A stretch of DNA of 22,089 nucleotides, from positions 32,169-54,257 of the forward strand of contig NZ_GL890966.1 in assembly GCF_000211815.1 (NCBI RefSeq), given 5' to 3'. The position numbers and the translations under genes are program-made. Shown one piece after another: positions 21,271 through 22,089 of the stretch. Positions within the stretch are counted from its first letter, which is position 1; each line of letters opens with the position of its first letter. This DNA comes from Moorena producens 3L. Its GTDB lineage: Bacteria > Cyanobacteriota > Cyanobacteriia > Cyanobacteriales > Coleofasciculaceae. Below the pieces are notes generated by a model, which saw only the letters and a list, made by a program, of their open reading frames with translations, was not told the origin of the DNA and did not search any database.

Positions 21271-22089
21271 TTCGTTCAGCGACCCAAGTTGCTGAGACAG
21301 GATTTCTCCAGTCCCAGTAGTGCTCAGGTCTCCCGAAGCGTTGGGATCTTTATCGATCCAAGTTCCGATGTGCCCCATCGTACTTAAAGCAGAATTCAGA
21401 ATATTGATGGCGGCATTTTGGTCGCGATCTAGAACACATCCACATCGACAAACATGGGTTCGAGTTGATAGTGATTTCTTGACCGTTGTTCCACAACTTG
21501 AACAATTTTGGCTTGTGTAGGCAGGGTTAACGACAACTGTTACTCTGCCCAACTTTTTGCCAAAATACTCTAACCACTTCCTGAATTGATACCAACCTGC
21601 ATCATTAATAGACTTGGCGAGACAATGGTTTTTCACCAGGTTCTTAATCCTCAAATCTTCGTAGGCGACCATGTCGTTAGACAGGACTACGCAACGCGCT
21701 ACTCTCTTAGCATGTTCTTCACGTTGCCTACTTATTTTGAGGTGTACACGTCCTAGCTTATTAATGGCGCGCTTACGGTTAGCACTGCCTTTTTTCTTTC
21801 GAGAAACGCGACGTTGATAGAACTTCATCCGTTTCTCGCTTTTTCTGTAGAATCGTGGGTTGGGTTCAGTATTGCCATCTGAATCTGTGTAGAACTCTTT
21901 GAGTCCGACATCTAAACCAACGTTGTGCTTTGTCGGTTCAACATCAACGTTGACATCTACTTGAATACAGAATTGGCAATAATAACCATCAGCTCGTCTA
22001 ACCAGTCTCACTCGCTTAATCTGTTTAACTCGATAGAATGCCAAATCCCACGTCCCAATCAATTTAAGTTTACCAATCCCTTTTTGTCG
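21253..22089 (-). CDS. tnpB: IS200/IS605-family TnpB, N-terminus beyond the window
   Basis: The frame is open to the window edge (it reads KKGIGKLKLIGTWDLAF), so the TTG near 22062 is not a real start and the N-terminal helix-turn-helix is missing only because the window ends. Visible motifs are HNVGLDVGLKEFYTDSDG (first RuvC Asp), VAYEDLRIKNLVKNH (Glu) and the zinc ribbon YTSQNCSSCGTTV ... HVCRCGC, leading to LDRDQNAAINIL (last Asp). All catalytic and zinc-binding residues are present. TnpB is an RNA-guided nuclease that helps retain these elements. A C-terminal extension of about 45 residues follows, ending in ESPGF inside the right-end hairpin. No tnpA is visible on this side; it may lie outside the window, or this may be a tnpB-only element. 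Confidence 0.93.
   Translation of the reverse strand, partial: RQKGIGKLKLIGTWDLAFYRVKQIKRVRLVRRADGYYCQFCIQVDVNVDVEPTKHNVGLDVGLKEFYTDSDGNTEPNPRFYRKSEKRMKFYQRRVSRKKKGSANRKRAINKLGRVHLKISRQREEHAKRVARCVVLSNDMVAYEDLRIKNLVKNHCLAKSINDAGWYQFRKWLEYFGKKLGRVTVVVNPAYTSQNCSSCGTTVKKSLSTRTHVCRCGCVLDRDQNAAINILNSALSTMGHIGTWIDKDPNASGDLSTTGTGEILSQQLGSLNEESPGF

Overview
The window looks like a chromosomal segment of a filamentous, repeat-rich cyanobacterium of the Moorena/Moorea or other Oscillatoriales type (inference). The evidence is the conserved cyanobacterial order thiL / cyclophilin / efp / accB, the bolA-grx pair, HIP1 octamers (GCGATCGC at 2514, 15465 and 17908), heptanucleotide tandem repeats, TPR/CHAT genes and many small palindromic elements. 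No rRNA, tRNA or CRISPR array was recognised.

Layout. 1-884 is repeat-laden and has no credible gene. 885-2449 holds an exported hypothetical protein, BolA and a CGFS monothiol glutaredoxin, closed by a strong terminator built on a HIP1 palindrome. 2569-3754 (minus) holds an Rpn/PD-(D/E)XK-type nuclease followed by a duplicated C-terminal fragment; a third, complete copy lies at 13447-14283. 4136-13143 (plus) is a probable CHAT/TPR locus: a membrane TPR protein, an exported FecR-like/Ig-like/TPR protein, a PD-(D/E)XK protein and an exported TPR-CHAT protein. It has been heavily invaded. A 2500-nt group II intron splits the second gene, its own maturase is frameshifted, and the CHAT gene is wrecked by two IS607-family insertions in opposite orientation. 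14460-18847 is the housekeeping block: thiL and a lumenal/periplasmic cyclophilin on the minus strand, efp and accB on the plus strand. 19033-20592 (minus) encodes a GerMN-domain protein and a DUF2993 protein. The right edge carries an IS200/IS605-type tnpB that runs off the window.

The most informative layer is the nested small mobile DNA. (i) A 71-73 bp hairpin element sits once inside the group II intron and once inside the IS607 resolvase gene, where it left a TAA duplication. (ii) A 195-240 bp MITE occurs twice, each copy with a clear 8-bp target duplication. (iii) A 46-bp palindrome with a 6-bp duplication can be dated by comparison of the two nuclease paralogues. (iv) An intergenic AACCTTCAACC-type repeat has entered thiL in frame, adding about 58 residues. 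(v) Two copies of an element with interleaved inverted repeats (A-B-A'-B') carry the heptamer tandem repeats. I see no complete novel defence system, but the exported CHAT/TPR/FecR-like/PD-(D/E)XK neighbourhood and the unnamed mobile repeats merit comparative work.
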